Positions 29,301 through 37,250 of a stretch of 64,000 nucleotides of DNA are shown here, in pieces; the stretch's first letter is position 1, and each line of letters opens with the position of its first letter. A program made the translations under genes and the position numbers. Below the pieces are notes generated by a model that had not been told where the DNA came from, made no database searches, and worked only from the letters and a program-made list of their open reading frames with translations. This DNA is from Saccharomycopsis malanga. Its lineage: Eukaryota > Ascomycota > Saccharomycetes > Ascoideales > Saccharomycopsidaceae. The stretch covers positions 806,001-870,000 of the forward strand of contig CP025325.1 in NCBI GenBank assembly GCA_004014935.1, read 5' to 3'.

Positions 29301-31481
29301 GCAAACGGATTGTTATGTGATATGGCCGCAAAACTACGCTTGCCCGTGTCATTGCTGTGTAACAGTCACAGCGACGTTGTTCCGCGCGATCACGTTGCCT
29401 ACGTGCTCCGTGTGTCTGCCGAGTTGGCTGAAGGTTACCAGGAGCTAACTTCAAAAATGTTCAAAGGTTTTTTCCGCGGCGCCGCCGGCGGCGCAAACCC
29501 TGCGTACATTGTGCCGTGGGCTGCTAATGTTCTTTCGGTTCTTTATTACGGTCGCCTTCCCGGTCACGTGAGCGTCTTTGATTCGGAATCTGTCGGCATT
29601 GGAAACTGTGTTGCAATTGTCCGAGAATTACTCCGTCTCGGCGGACAGCGGGATGATTATTTCTCGGCTCTCAGTCCGGTCTGGCGCACGCTTTTTCGAG
29701 GAGAAGACGACGGGCTTGTTGAGCTTGTCTTTCAAGAGGTTGTCGCGGCCGCTATTGAGTACGCGTCCATTGACAAGGACTGGGACCAACTAATTACGGT
29801 GGTGACCGCAAATACAAGCCTCAAGTCGTGCGCGTGCATTGTCCACCGGCTTGTCGCCATCTCCGTGCAGTGCGACTTTGCGGACACTCTCGAGACCCGA
29901 CGCGCCATCACGGAGGTGGAGGTGTTGATGCGCATGTGCTTGTACCTGCTATTCCAGGCGCTGCAGCTTTCAAAGGCGTATTTTCCCGAGCTTCTCTACT
30001 CCGCAATGGTGTATGTGAACCTCGGTCCGCGACGGATGAAGGCTGCGGTGTACCAGTTGGCGTGCTTGGTGTTCGGAGTGTTCGCAGAGAGTAATGACAA
30101 AGCGGTCCTGACAGCGGGCCGTGGCGTCCTAGACTACTTGAGCGGCGACACCGCCAAATTGGTCTTCGGCTTATACGACAGTAACGCCGCACCGGACCGA
30201 GCGCGGTGGTCGGGTAACGCCGCGAGGTTTCGGGCACTTGGCGAGCAGCTTTCGGGATTTCTCGGAGAATACCCCGATTGTAACACTCAGCACTTGTGGA
30301 CTACGCGGTGGGCGCGTCACGTTTACACGCTCGTGTTTCGCGGAAATGGAGTCTTGCAAGGCCGCGGCATCATCTTGTTCGGCTCGCTTGCAAACACCGA
30401 GACTTTATTGCTGCAGTTTGTGCCGCGGATGGCCGCGTTGCCCGTGCTTCGAACCGGCGGTCTTGTTCTCCACTCGGAGAACTATGTTGCCGCGGTATAT
30501 GCGGTAGCATTATGCATCCGCGGCTTGCCCTTGCACCCGGACTTTTTGTTTTTTTGTCTTTGGGGGGCCTGCAGCGCCGCGCTCTTTGACGACCTCTTGG
30601 TATACGAGACGGCGCTCACGTTGATGCATGAGACGTTGGCACGGATCCACCGAGCCGAGGGCGCGCCGAAACGACTTGTTAGTCGGCTATTCTCGGCGCG
30701 GAAGATTGCAGGCCCTAGTTTGCCGCGTTTAGAAGCTCTCCACGGGTTCCGAGTTACACGTAAGAATCACCAAGTGTACTTTGCGTATCTTCTTTTCAAG
30801 GGAGCGCGGACCGCGCGGTTAAAGCCCAAGATCGCCGCAGTGTTACTGTTGCTTCTCCGCATATATGGGCGGAGTTCTCCGGCTGCGCTCACGTGCTTGT
30901 ATTTCGCCATTGCACCGAGCTCCGAATTCCGCCCATTCGCGGAGACCAAGCCAGTCAGTCTCGCCGACCATGACGGTCTCCGAGTGCCTGCGGCAGTGGC
31001 AAACCATATCCTCCATGCGGACCGCAACTCGCATAGCCTTGCCGTGCTAATTCTCCTTAGCTATTATTACAACGCGCCGGCGTGCGAGCCCGCGGAGAAA
31101 ATCAGAGTGCTTCTGCTCTTCAAATATATTGCCGAACATAACCCTGGCGCCGCCATCAAGCTTTACCCACAACTCCGAGACATGCTTAGTAGCGCACGCG
31201 ACAACTCGTTTATTGCGCTCCAGCTTATTTCGGATATTTTCAACAGCATTGCGCAGAGTGGTCTAGCGGTTTCGGAGCATCAGTCCGCCGTTGATATTGC
31301 GGAGACGCTTCGGGCCGTGTCCTTACAAGGCATTTCAAACTACACTTTTTATCAGGAAAATACCAAACTTCTTGCCGAGCCCGTTAAACTTGAAACTCGT
31401 AATCGACAATTCTCCGCACTGCACGAATTGTTGTACGACATTTCTCTCCACACGGCAGACCACTACGTTTTCCATAGCTAA
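23334..31481 (+). CDS. IRA2: Neurofibromin-type Ras GTPase-activating protein
   Basis: A 2715-aa inhibitor of the RAS-cAMP pathway that stimulates GTP hydrolysis by Ras. The N-terminal ~1350 residues are helical with a Ser/Pro/Arg-rich disordered insert at about 575-625 (PRVSRSRTPRMSRPGTPGK), a likely kinase target. The RasGAP domain spans about 1400-1650: FLRGNT near 1421 supplies the arginine finger, and GAFVFLKYICPAIVNP near 1517-1532 is the GAP signature (usually FLRFI.PA). A Sec14-PH-like module follows at about 1690-1950, then a long helical C-terminus, as in yeast Ira1/Ira2 and human NF1. Base composition shifts sharply inside the gene: about 26200-27240 is AT-rich and 27250-31400 GC-rich, without any break in the frame. 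IRA1 and IRA2 cannot be told apart here. Confidence 0.93.
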   Translation: MEIESNITTSILDYFVEKLSCAVVDSLEGRSFFQEIDADPYVTYLKSGITGVAGGSGEATLVTIEKLFELLQSCVDVEKHDADNSEQKGSDLHGRNGGLNATTKPKFVIFFLVLLSQIVTQQYPNISLDPTNPIVSIFGTHRLRTSLLSVSTEKIYYFAKRMPSKLRRDKAERFLSVLISLMSSRFPVYEYQCLLEEHDTASSYDADNDWETIDNLCGNLLAFVAHSNPEEYFSYVTGKLQSTATVEQFCQYAQLLEYCSLDGGRLFGEYFDFLFSFCKHNSHNVLRQKLVFINFTRAIKYWISSDLQTYLEWTSTSDLHARDLFFYMVQFLPRNVAFGYYDLTGQRIFARSLSLLLCLSPALFERYTSSEGSDKDRRLQFLRSIIVGLEKGIYQEPSAIDCADSFVLITGIASIICQSDRNHPVLGFVKLNLDPIFSTLNMLNVNLYNFEHLTLTYDIRNATFYLHNVEVLDELRICFFSFQSILDPDFFLDLIVEVLNCDGEKSLHRLLMFISGLRLYYEVSCPGTRTFIDHVVSFLNIYVPNFVHLVYESRKNAPRSVLEHSSSSTVTVDTAWTAQGPPLSPRVSRSRTPRMSRPGTPGKARSVSPRKAADEPAEHASKSGKLYGETVSLAKALFKHEKKEKVQKPYAERPHTIVARTEVDSGSYAAASNTSYQLSMLDPVNVSKKVLYNLFTIIKLTRLVFIPALFGGLFFEGDPESEEAKVCLTEYRRRFEGLLQAIICGLREAEDVELLEASKEIMMIFLDPLLFYDCGKPYKDNSGFSTAVSYSIDFSNRIMLELVDLFELDDPKLCNVLLVIDESFQKRYQLMKDNYGLFTAETSNFGLKNRDYLLRQLQVFEQFFFYVSNSTSLQAIQIMGEINHLIELEMILWGLKQKESIFQSWPSKDFFSQVLKDHNITGIALFRKKIKTSMLRYLTQPNESLYKVWMSLYRKWETYNESQALVYHSSLAYSGTAKYLAMCCGNLLGGHSEGNSEGNYENNYEDATSCIDNLIQFYVDSLESDDKRVQLLAKAVLTEELHPNAYEIAAFKLQAFAERFYSKKDAVEKTLVLSGILLSTIKMIIATNNTLLIFKLSGIIVHYVHMIINSFNKNDFVSTCSLKISLAALFAENYPVKAMLNLGDIASRNFYVKNMMKWLEECVEIGHNDDIGQYFDLNDKKPISSSTSQHSDTVDDAKSNHNVINQSFKNFTPNQSGMVVKLSQTAAKALVNLSEGLPLAPNSYRFKEDLQKEKEKMIDDYFSIIFPNLNHYIYLLDSNKDLVLKQKLEDTLDNLISGLSNLFIANIDIALGRSVALGYHPVARIKLLFFKIFANIIRSTPGSEQESWHSLQSTQALERLFVDLLVRNPDLLVAFAESCPSSQVDYFARAVLDLYGSRGQSVVILDKFIELEAATVQLGATFLRGNTICPRILYLCTRTAAGNDYLRRTVTPVLEEIVHRKEYFTADDNPELLVKYLCKLVCVIRASDRIFPPLFRRVCHALRKQYRAAFGADSLNVVGAFVFLKYICPAIVNPEVDWSVRNVTPNRAEKASFMLLARFLQGVYGPSMLGKNKAPWPAFRGREQLVVEMRAQVLDFFQSVSSDSPEVAESCREHDRNEVTYLRGFLHDNILQIRSAYLWPPRLPGRTTLECKYSVFEQLDAAVLALGPPSASRDYVIPESVRTGNERLYNFMSSYSMADVEKYKQIPIVREGTTSEGMPVVVFSYYYYQKHRVDPKLTIYMLLQAMLRRPAYYIIVDVTEYADTFALLPTGLLRSLMTDDMMDSVLKVYYLNCNSTFIERVQSCAVESQPFFFFKSAFRDVLFTSMLESPRLVSELPLLKHSREVASEPWAEFRADVYMAGRPRRAGSVLVGRKYVLVTLLLSERYLLNGGEKIIKIIDVHHLKAAQFFLSRDTEFVMTVGSKRYVLLSPRRLEILKRFHVNKSKLSQKLARTDLRLGPGPNGVAQHLGDLLNVVFAGILHDSEPVRAAANGLLCDMAAKLRLPVSLLCNSHSDVVPRDHVAYVLRVSAELAEGYQELTSKMFKGFFRGAAGGANPAYIVPWAANVLSVLYYGRLPGHVSVFDSESVGIGNCVAIVRELLRLGGQRDDYFSALSPVWRTLFRGEDDGLVELVFQEVVAAAIEYASIDKDWDQLITVVTANTSLKSCACIVHRLVAISVQCDFADTLETRRAITEVEVLMRMCLYLLFQALQLSKAYFPELLYSAMVYVNLGPRRMKAAVYQLACLVFGVFAESNDKAVLTAGRGVLDYLSGDTAKLVFGLYDSNAAPDRARWSGNAARFRALGEQLSGFLGEYPDCNTQHLWTTRWARHVYTLVFRGNGVLQGRGIILFGSLANTETLLLQFVPRMAALPVLRTGGLVLHSENYVAAVYAVALCIRGLPLHPDFLFFCLWGACSAALFDDLLVYETALTLMHETLARIHRAEGAPKRLVSRLFSARKIAGPSLPRLEALHGFRVTRKNHQVYFAYLLFKGARTARLKPKIAAVLLLLLRIYGRSSPAALTCLYFAIAPSSEFRPFAETKPVSLADHDGLRVPAAVANHILHADRNSHSLAVLILLSYYYNAPACEPAEKIRVLLLFKYIAEHNPGAAIKLYPQLRDMLSSARDNSFIALQLISDIFNSIAQSGLAVSEHQSAVDIAETLRAVSLQGISNYTFYQENTKLLAEPVKLETRNRQFSALHELLYDISLHTADHYVFHS

Positions 31482-31841
31482 CAGCCTTTTCGAAGAAAAG
31501 TGCGGTGTCATTGAAGGTAAACTTTTAAATGCTTGCATTCCTACAGTTTTAACATTTGGTTGCATCAATTTTTCTTTGCTCTGTTTACAATTGACATTCT
31601 ACCAATTTTTATTGGCTATAAATCATAATCACTAGTTCATTCTTTTTAAAAGTGAAAAAATTGTTTTGAACCTTTATTGCTTTGTTAGATATTGCTAATT
31701 ACAAGTTATGACTGCATTTTCTGCTTTATTTAAGACTTGTTTCATACTTTAATATAACCAGCTTTTATTTTCCATAAAAAATCATCTTAATATTTACAAG
31801 TGGGTACTGTATGGTTACTAATATGCAGTTATTATGAATAA
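31482..31841. other. Intergenic, no gene seen
   Basis: T-rich 3' flank of IRA2. Nothing else supported. Confidence 0.5.
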
Positions 31842-31865
31842 TTACGAAACTGATATGTACTGGGG
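31842..31865 (+). mobile_element. SINE 3' fragment
   Basis: About 22 bp, TACGAAACTGATATGTACTG, identical to the SINE region just before its 3' end, with no tail. Too short for more than a family assignment. Confidence 0.5.
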
Positions 31866-31916
31866 TATATTTATAGAGCGGTTTAGGTGGTAACTTTTTA
31901 TATTCTTCTTTTTTTA

Positions 31917-31967
31917 TGGTTTGATCGATTTATTGGTTTGATCGATTTATTGGTTTGATCGAATTAT
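31917..31967 (+). repeat. 17-bp minisatellite, left part
   Basis: Three tandem units of TGGTTTGATCGATTTAT at 31917, 31934 and 31951. Diverged units of the same repeat resume at 32405, so the two arrays bracket the group II intron fragment. Confidence 0.85.
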
Positions 31968-32404
31968 CCTAGGGATATTATAAGAATAATATATTATAAA
32001 TCTAAAGTATCATAGGGGTATTATAAGAATAATATTATATAAAGATTAAATCTTACAAAAATAAAAGCACTCGTCCCAGAACCGTACGTGATAATTTTCC
32101 ATCATACGGCTCTCCACAATCTGTGTATATTTAAATTTTCTTCTTTTTAGTAAAATTTTCCCATCACATCTTTTATTATAATTAATTCTGATGCTTCATA
32201 TGATTTTCTCAACATAAAAGAATTTGTTTAAAATGGCTATAAAACATTTTTTACTTTTTTATATTCACTTGAACATATTCCACACTTAATATTTCCACAT
32301 TTAGTGTTTGGTGAAATATTACTAGAATCTAAAACTTCACTTGACAATATTGTACATTTAGTGGTTATCTTTGAATTTTTAGAACATAAAGTTTTACTAG
32401 GAAA
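31968..32404 (-). other. Mitochondrial-type group II intron fragment (candidate NUMT)
   Basis: An AT-rich block whose minus strand carries an unmistakable group II intron domain V at 32079-32112, preceded by GTGGAGAGCC and followed by GTTCTGGGACGAG, the usual start of domain VI. Upstream on the same strand, a ~50-codon open stretch (about 32250-32404) with Cys-rich text (KCGNIKCGICSSEYKK) may be the end of an intron-encoded protein, but I could not assign it. Nuclear yeast genomes acquire such DNA as mitochondrial inserts. Confidence 0.75.
32079..32112 (-). other. Group II intron domain V
   Basis: 34 nt, the canonical length. The lower stem GAGCCGT pairs with ACGGTTC and the catalytic-triad side reads GAGCCGTATGATGG, as in mitochondrial introns. 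The ACG bulge side (ATCACGTACGG) is kept. The tetraloop reads AAAA where GNRA is expected and one pair beneath it is G-U, so the RNA is probably no longer active. Confidence 0.9.
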
Positions 32405-32471
32405 TGGATTGATCGATTTATTGGGTTGATCAAATTTTTAATTTGATTAATCTATTGGTTTGATTGATTTA
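32405..32471 (+). repeat. 17-bp minisatellite, right part
   Basis: Four diverged units related to TGGTTTGATCGATTTAT at about 32405, 32422, 32438 and 32455. They are clearly less alike than the three left units. Confidence 0.7.
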
Positions 32472-32958
32472 TTACATTCGGCTCACCTAGATTACCTTTT
32501 TTAATATTGTTAATCATTGCTTGGCTCTATTTCCTCTATTTCAGACTTTTTCTAGCTTTTATATAATCAGTTACGTATTTACCCATTCTTCGTGCAATAC
32601 AAATCTTTCTTAATATTACACTTTTGCCTGTGCTTCATTGACGGTAAACTGCTACATGTTCTAATTCCTATGGTTTAATCAACTAGATAAATCTTGTTCT
32701 ATTATCCAATACTCCGCGTGCAAGGTTTTCTTGCTTAATTAACCTTAGAGTCTACACTTTTGTCTCAATCTCGATTATCTTTTGGGTACTGCTCAGCGCC
32801 AAGTCTCTATTTCTTACTTTATATGGTCAGCTTTCCTTTCCAATCCTCGTACGATACAAAACTATATTATTACATCCGTGGTGTAAATGTTATATTATCT
32901 TTTAATTACGTTTCGTACAAATATACTCTACCCGTCAAATTGTATCTATTAAAGTCCA
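32472..32958. other. Intergenic, no gene seen
   Basis: T-rich spacer with no supported gene. Confidence 0.5.
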
Positions 32959-33004
32959 ATGCCACTGGGCAGAATGGCTCTGTGATTAAAAGCCTCGAAA
33001 GATA
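32959..33004 (+). mobile_element. SINE head fragment
   Basis: Isolated plus-strand head (GCCACTGGGCAGAATGGCTC, box A with one change) with no body or tail. Confidence 0.6.
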
Positions 33005-33326
33005 AGATATCATCGTTTATTTGGATTACTATTTACTCGACTGTTCTCTTACAAATCTACGGGACACGCCTTAAAAGCCATTCATTATATTTCGCTCCAT
33101 CTAATTAGTCACCAAATTAACTGTACAGTGATTATCGTCAGCGCATTGATAGTGTGTTTCAAACCTTATATACAAAAATGTTATCAATAATGATAGATAT
33201 GCAAAAGAATTGAAAAGATTATTGCTGATACTTACTACATTTCAAACCCAGTCTCACTATATAATCTTCCTTGTCATCACGTGAAAAATGTAATGATATG
33301 CAATATCATGCACCATGATGCATGCA

Positions 33327-34166
33327 TCATACACTCTTCTTTGTAGATTTTTCGATATCTTTTCTTCTCAAGCGAAACAAAAGCATGGTGGCTCTGGCGT
33401 CTTCGACTGAAGAATGCTGACCAGACTGAATATTGATTCCCAAGATTTCGGCGGTCAATTTCTTTAAACCAGGTGTTTTTCCTTTAGCAAGTTCCCTGTA
33501 TGCAGCATGCTGTGACGTGTCTCTTACCATATTTGGTGGATGACGCAAGTTCAACACCTGCAAGTCGTGATGGACTGCATGTCCAACCAAGACGCGCCCC
33601 TGAAGAATTGCACTCACTTTGTCGCGGGCCACGTTAAAAGATACTGCATTATTTTCTTTTAATATGCGGGCTGTTATGCCGCTTACTCGGGTTCTCCAAT
33701 CTGTCACCCTGTTAGCGGGCCGCACAAACTGGTCAAGAACCACGTGACCATAGTAATTGACCATGGAGACCCGTGCTAATTCTGAGACAGCGCCATTTAC
33801 ACCAGTTCCCACAAACTCGCAATCCATGGAAATGTACTTCCCTGTATTGTTATTCTTTCCGGGATGCGGAAGGTCGGTGATTTCAAGACTCGTTGGCTTC
33901 TCGCATTGAGTGAGCATGGTTATGAGTTCCGGCACTGCAAGGTCATGATTCAGTGCATACTGTACTACTTGAGCAAATGTTTGTTTTGTAGGGGCTTGTT
34001 GTGTTTCGACGTGCTTGATCTGCACAGCTGCTTTCTTGACCTGCGTATTTCCTTTCTTGCTCACCAGTTTAGTGACTCTTGAGGTGGTCTTCTTGGTAAC
34101 TTTTTTGGGCTTTGCTTTGTCTTGCGTCTTTGCTTGAAGACTATGCCAGTTTGACGACAATTTCAT
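33327..34166 (-). CDS. REX4: RNA exonuclease Rex4
   Basis: DEDDh 3'-5' exoribonuclease involved in nucleolar pre-rRNA processing (ITS1). 279 aa from the first ATG, MKLSSNWHSLQAK, which matches the start of yeast Rex4 (MALSSNW). The Lys/Thr-rich N-terminal ~100 residues are a nucleolar-type tail. The exonuclease domain has ExoI YISMDCEFVGTG, ExoII GHAVHHDLQVL and ExoIII GQHSSVEDARATM, providing the Asp-Glu-Asp-Asp-His set. It is divergent from MHF1, with 230 bp between the start codons. Confidence 0.95.
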   Translation of the reverse strand: MKLSSNWHSLQAKTQDKAKPKKVTKKTTSRVTKLVSKKGNTQVKKAAVQIKHVETQQAPTKQTFAQVVQYALNHDLAVPELITMLTQCEKPTSLEITDLPHPGKNNNTGKYISMDCEFVGTGVNGAVSELARVSMVNYYGHVVLDQFVRPANRVTDWRTRVSGITARILKENNAVSFNVARDKVSAILQGRVLVGHAVHHDLQVLNLRHPPNMVRDTSQHAAYRELAKGKTPGLKKLTAEILGINIQSGQHSSVEDARATMLLFRLRRKDIEKSTKKSV

Positions 34167-34396
34167 AGCCACCTTGTATATTTAATGCTAGAATGACTGG
34201 TATCAAAATCATATTCTATGCATATGAATGATGCGGACCTTTAACTAAATGTACGATTTCTGCAGGTGCGTTTCTTTTTATTCTGCACTTTTTCTAGAGT
34301 GTTACCCTACATGCATCGGTAACATGCACATCAGTAACAGAGAGTATGTATGTTTCTTTATCACAGTTTCAATGGGAAAATGCCCTATCCATACAA

Positions 34397-34913
34397 ATGA
34401 GGGAATTGAGCAAGGAAGACCAGGAAATAGCAAGTGTGCGTGAGATTGCAGTGGTTTGGAAGTTTGAATAATACTAATAGATTGTAGCATCTTAAAGCGT
34501 CGCTTTGGCAGACTGTATCAAATATAGTGGATGAGGAGACGCGAACACTAGGCGTTGATGGTGTGACACCCACATATCTAGCTGCACTTGTGCAGCTTGT
34601 ATTTGATCAAGCTGTATCTGTCGGGGAAGATCTAGAGGCGTTTGCAAAGCATGCCAAACGTAAGACAATAACTCCAGATGATTTGTACATGATTACGAGA
34701 AAAAACAAACAGCTCACCGATATTCTAAAGTCAGATGCTGCAGAGCTTGCAGGAGCTGCAGCTGGGGAAAGCAAGGAGTCGCTGAGCAGCGATATAATGT
34801 CTAATCCAACAGAATATAAAGAAAACAATATACTGAAGAACACTAACGATTTTGAAAGTGACGAATTCGACGATGACGACGAAGACAACGACGCTTTTCA
34901 AAACGCCCAGTAG
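34397..34913 (+). CDS. MHF1: CENP-S/MHF1 histone-fold protein, one short intron
   Basis: Subunit of the MHF1-MHF2 (CENP-S/X) DNA-binding complex that works with FANCM/Mph1 and at kinetochores. The histone fold is clear: HLKASLWQTVSNIVDEETR, VTPTYLAALVQLVFDQAVS, DLEAFAKHAKRKTITPDDLYMITRKN. The first histone-fold helix is reached only through an intron. Proposed exon 1 is 34397-34435 (MRELSKEDQEIAS) and the intron is 34436-34487 (52 nt, donor GTGCGT, branch TACTAAT, acceptor GTAG). Exon 2 starts 34488. The splice keeps phase 0 and aligns with yeast Mhf1 (EDRAQLKARLW). The donor is non-consensus, so exon 1 is less certain than the body. The acidic C-terminal tail is about 60 residues. Confidence 0.8.
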
Positions 34914-36243
34914 CAGTTTATGCATTGTCCATGTGATACACGCATATTAGCACATTGATTTGCATCAGGGTGCATGAAGGTATTTCAGACTAGTCTTGAT
35001 TGATTTTATGAGGTGGGCTTTTCCATATGTATTATAATTTTTGGGTGGTATATTATGATAACAAGCATTTTTTTGGAATCTGTAGATTAATTGCGTAATT
35101 ATGTGATATCAGGACATTGGGAAAGAGCCAAGATGCAGAGGCAAACACGCGTTTACAGGAGTGCTATTCGAATTATGTGAAAACTTGATGGTATTTGCAT
35201 TCAACCAAGGGTTCAATGTAAATAGGATACGTGTAGTGGTAGGCAAGATGGACAAAAAAAATCAAATACACAAGTTGAAGAAACTTTTCAAAGGCTTTCC
35301 TAGACATTTGTACTGCACCCTGTAATGAAGGACTGATAGCTACAGTAGAGTGTCACGAGACAGCCAAGTGGGATGTTTGTTTCAGGGCTATTGTTAAAGA
35401 GCGTATTTGGTAGTATAGATTGAGAATATGTAATACCTACAGGACCCTTTAGAAGCATGATGGTCAGCTACGACACCAATGGTAATGAATCGTCAAAGTT
35501 GTAAAACATTTAGCTTCTGCTCGCTTAAAATAGAAAGAGGATGCTGAAACAGACACTAGAGGCTCTATTATTGGCCGTACAATACTTGCATACAATACTT
35601 GCTGTTGTCATGCTGCATCAATATATGATTAATAAAGGTAAATTGATTGATTCTTGCGTAGTATCTACAGTAAAGGCTAAGCACAAGGCTGCAATGTCAG
35701 ATTTAGAGATATTTACCCACCAAATACAAATTTATCCAGTTTATTGTAATATTTTTGTCCAAACTGCACATCATGCTAAACCAGCGCAGGTATCACACCA
35801 GATTTGCGATGTCTCCAAATATCAGCTCCTTTGGCCGATTCTGGGATAGCAGTAGCTCTGTAGGGCTTTAGTTGAGCAATTTAGGCTTGGTAAAACACAT
35901 AAGACATAAGCGTGGATGAGAATAGGCACTAGCGATCCGCTACCGCAGTTTCCATGCGTTGGTGCCATTGTAGATAAAACAAGCTACAATGAGCTGTGCT
36001 AATCGGCAGAAACCATAGTGGAGCTACATGTGGATTAGCAGATGTTTTGCCATGTGGTGTTACTAACGTTATTGTAACCAGTTGAATCGTTGACACCATT
36101 GGGCTTCACCTTCCTTTACAGGAAATAGTGCGGTGTAGCAATAATAAATGAGACTAAAGCATATTTTAAACAGACGCTTCAATAAACAAATGTTACAGTA
36201 TCAACCAAAATGTTCTTTTCAAAATGAACATGAGGGCATTGAC
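34914..36243. other. Intergenic, no gene seen
   Basis: First part of a 2.3-kb spacer before the velvet gene. Open frames up to ~100 codons exist but none has conserved-looking sequence. Confidence 0.5.
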
Positions 36244-36392
36244 TATTATAGTATATTATCGGATATATAGCATATTATCGGATATATGGTATATTATCGA
36301 ATATGTAGCATATTATCGGATATATAGTATATTATCGAATATGTAGTATATTATCGGATATAAAGCATATTATCGAATATGTAGCATATTAT
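36244..36392 (+). repeat. 19-bp tandem repeat, about 8 copies
   Basis: Eight units of 19 bp centred on ATATTATCGGAT / ATATTATCGAAT. Units alternate irregularly between the GGATATAT and GAATATGT versions. It lies ~860 bp upstream of the velvet gene. The recurring TATCG core contains GATA on the other strand (CGATAATA), so it could present a dense row of GATA-factor sites. Confidence 0.88.
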
Positions 36393-37250
36393 ACGGCTAG
36401 GTATACATATAGGCAATTCAAACACCACTTGTTTGAGCTTGAACAACTACAAAGCCAAACAACGCAGCTCACCTCATGGTATTGGAGACTGTGTTTACCA
36501 AACAAAAAGAGATAAAGATATTCAAAAGTGGTTGTTACCGTAAATCCTCCGGTTTTTTGAAACCATGTACAGGAGCCCATTTGTCATGTTTTGTACCTTA
36601 TTCCAGAGCAAACCCTTCCATGGCAGCCAACTACAAACAACACTAACGGCTAGCTCCAACCGTTTGCAGAATCTACATATGGTACGGAATTCTAGCACGC
36701 TTTGAAACCGTCTGTTTGGCGAAAAAAGAACAATAATCAATACATTTTACATTATATACTCTGTGATATTATACATTCTACAAGGCTGCCATGCCGCAAA
36801 ACCTCATTCATCAACCAAAGGTAGCAAAATCATCGTAATATCCACCATTTAAACCAACCATTTCATCTAGTTTTTCGGCGTGCGCTTAGCAAGTCTGTCC
36901 CTTGCATTGCGTCTCAGGCTGCCTCGACATGCATTAGAGTGAAACACAGCGTTTCGTCTTTTGTTTCTACTATGGCAGACTAGAGGATTAGCGGGCTAAA
37001 AAGCCATAGGCCATGCCATAGAAGAGCCAGAAGAGCTCGTTTTAGGCCTGGGCTGTTTTGGTATTACCACTATTATATATATGGCTGGGAAGAACTGTTT
37101 TCGTCCTGATGTAGGGGCCTTTTTTTGGCATCATTTTTCTCAGATACCAGAAACCATTTCATATCGCTGTTATCCCAGTTAGGTGTATGCATTTGTAGCC
37201 AACCACACTCACACATTATCGCTGCAATATCCGTCTTTTGAAACCGCAGA
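36393..37250 (+). promoter_or_regulatory. Upstream region of the velvet gene
   Basis: About 860 bp before the start codon, moderately GC-balanced compared with flanking spacers. A TATATATGG at 37075-37083 lies ~170 bp upstream of the ATG and could be a TATA element. Confidence 0.35.

Noticed and set aside
35541-35849. 102-codon frame in the spacer before the velvet gene
   Set aside because: Composition is that of random translation, with no homology I can recognise and no promoter or 3' signals tied to it.
36244-36392. CRISPR-like array
   Set aside because: Units are contiguous 19-mers with no spacers, so it is a simple tandem repeat.
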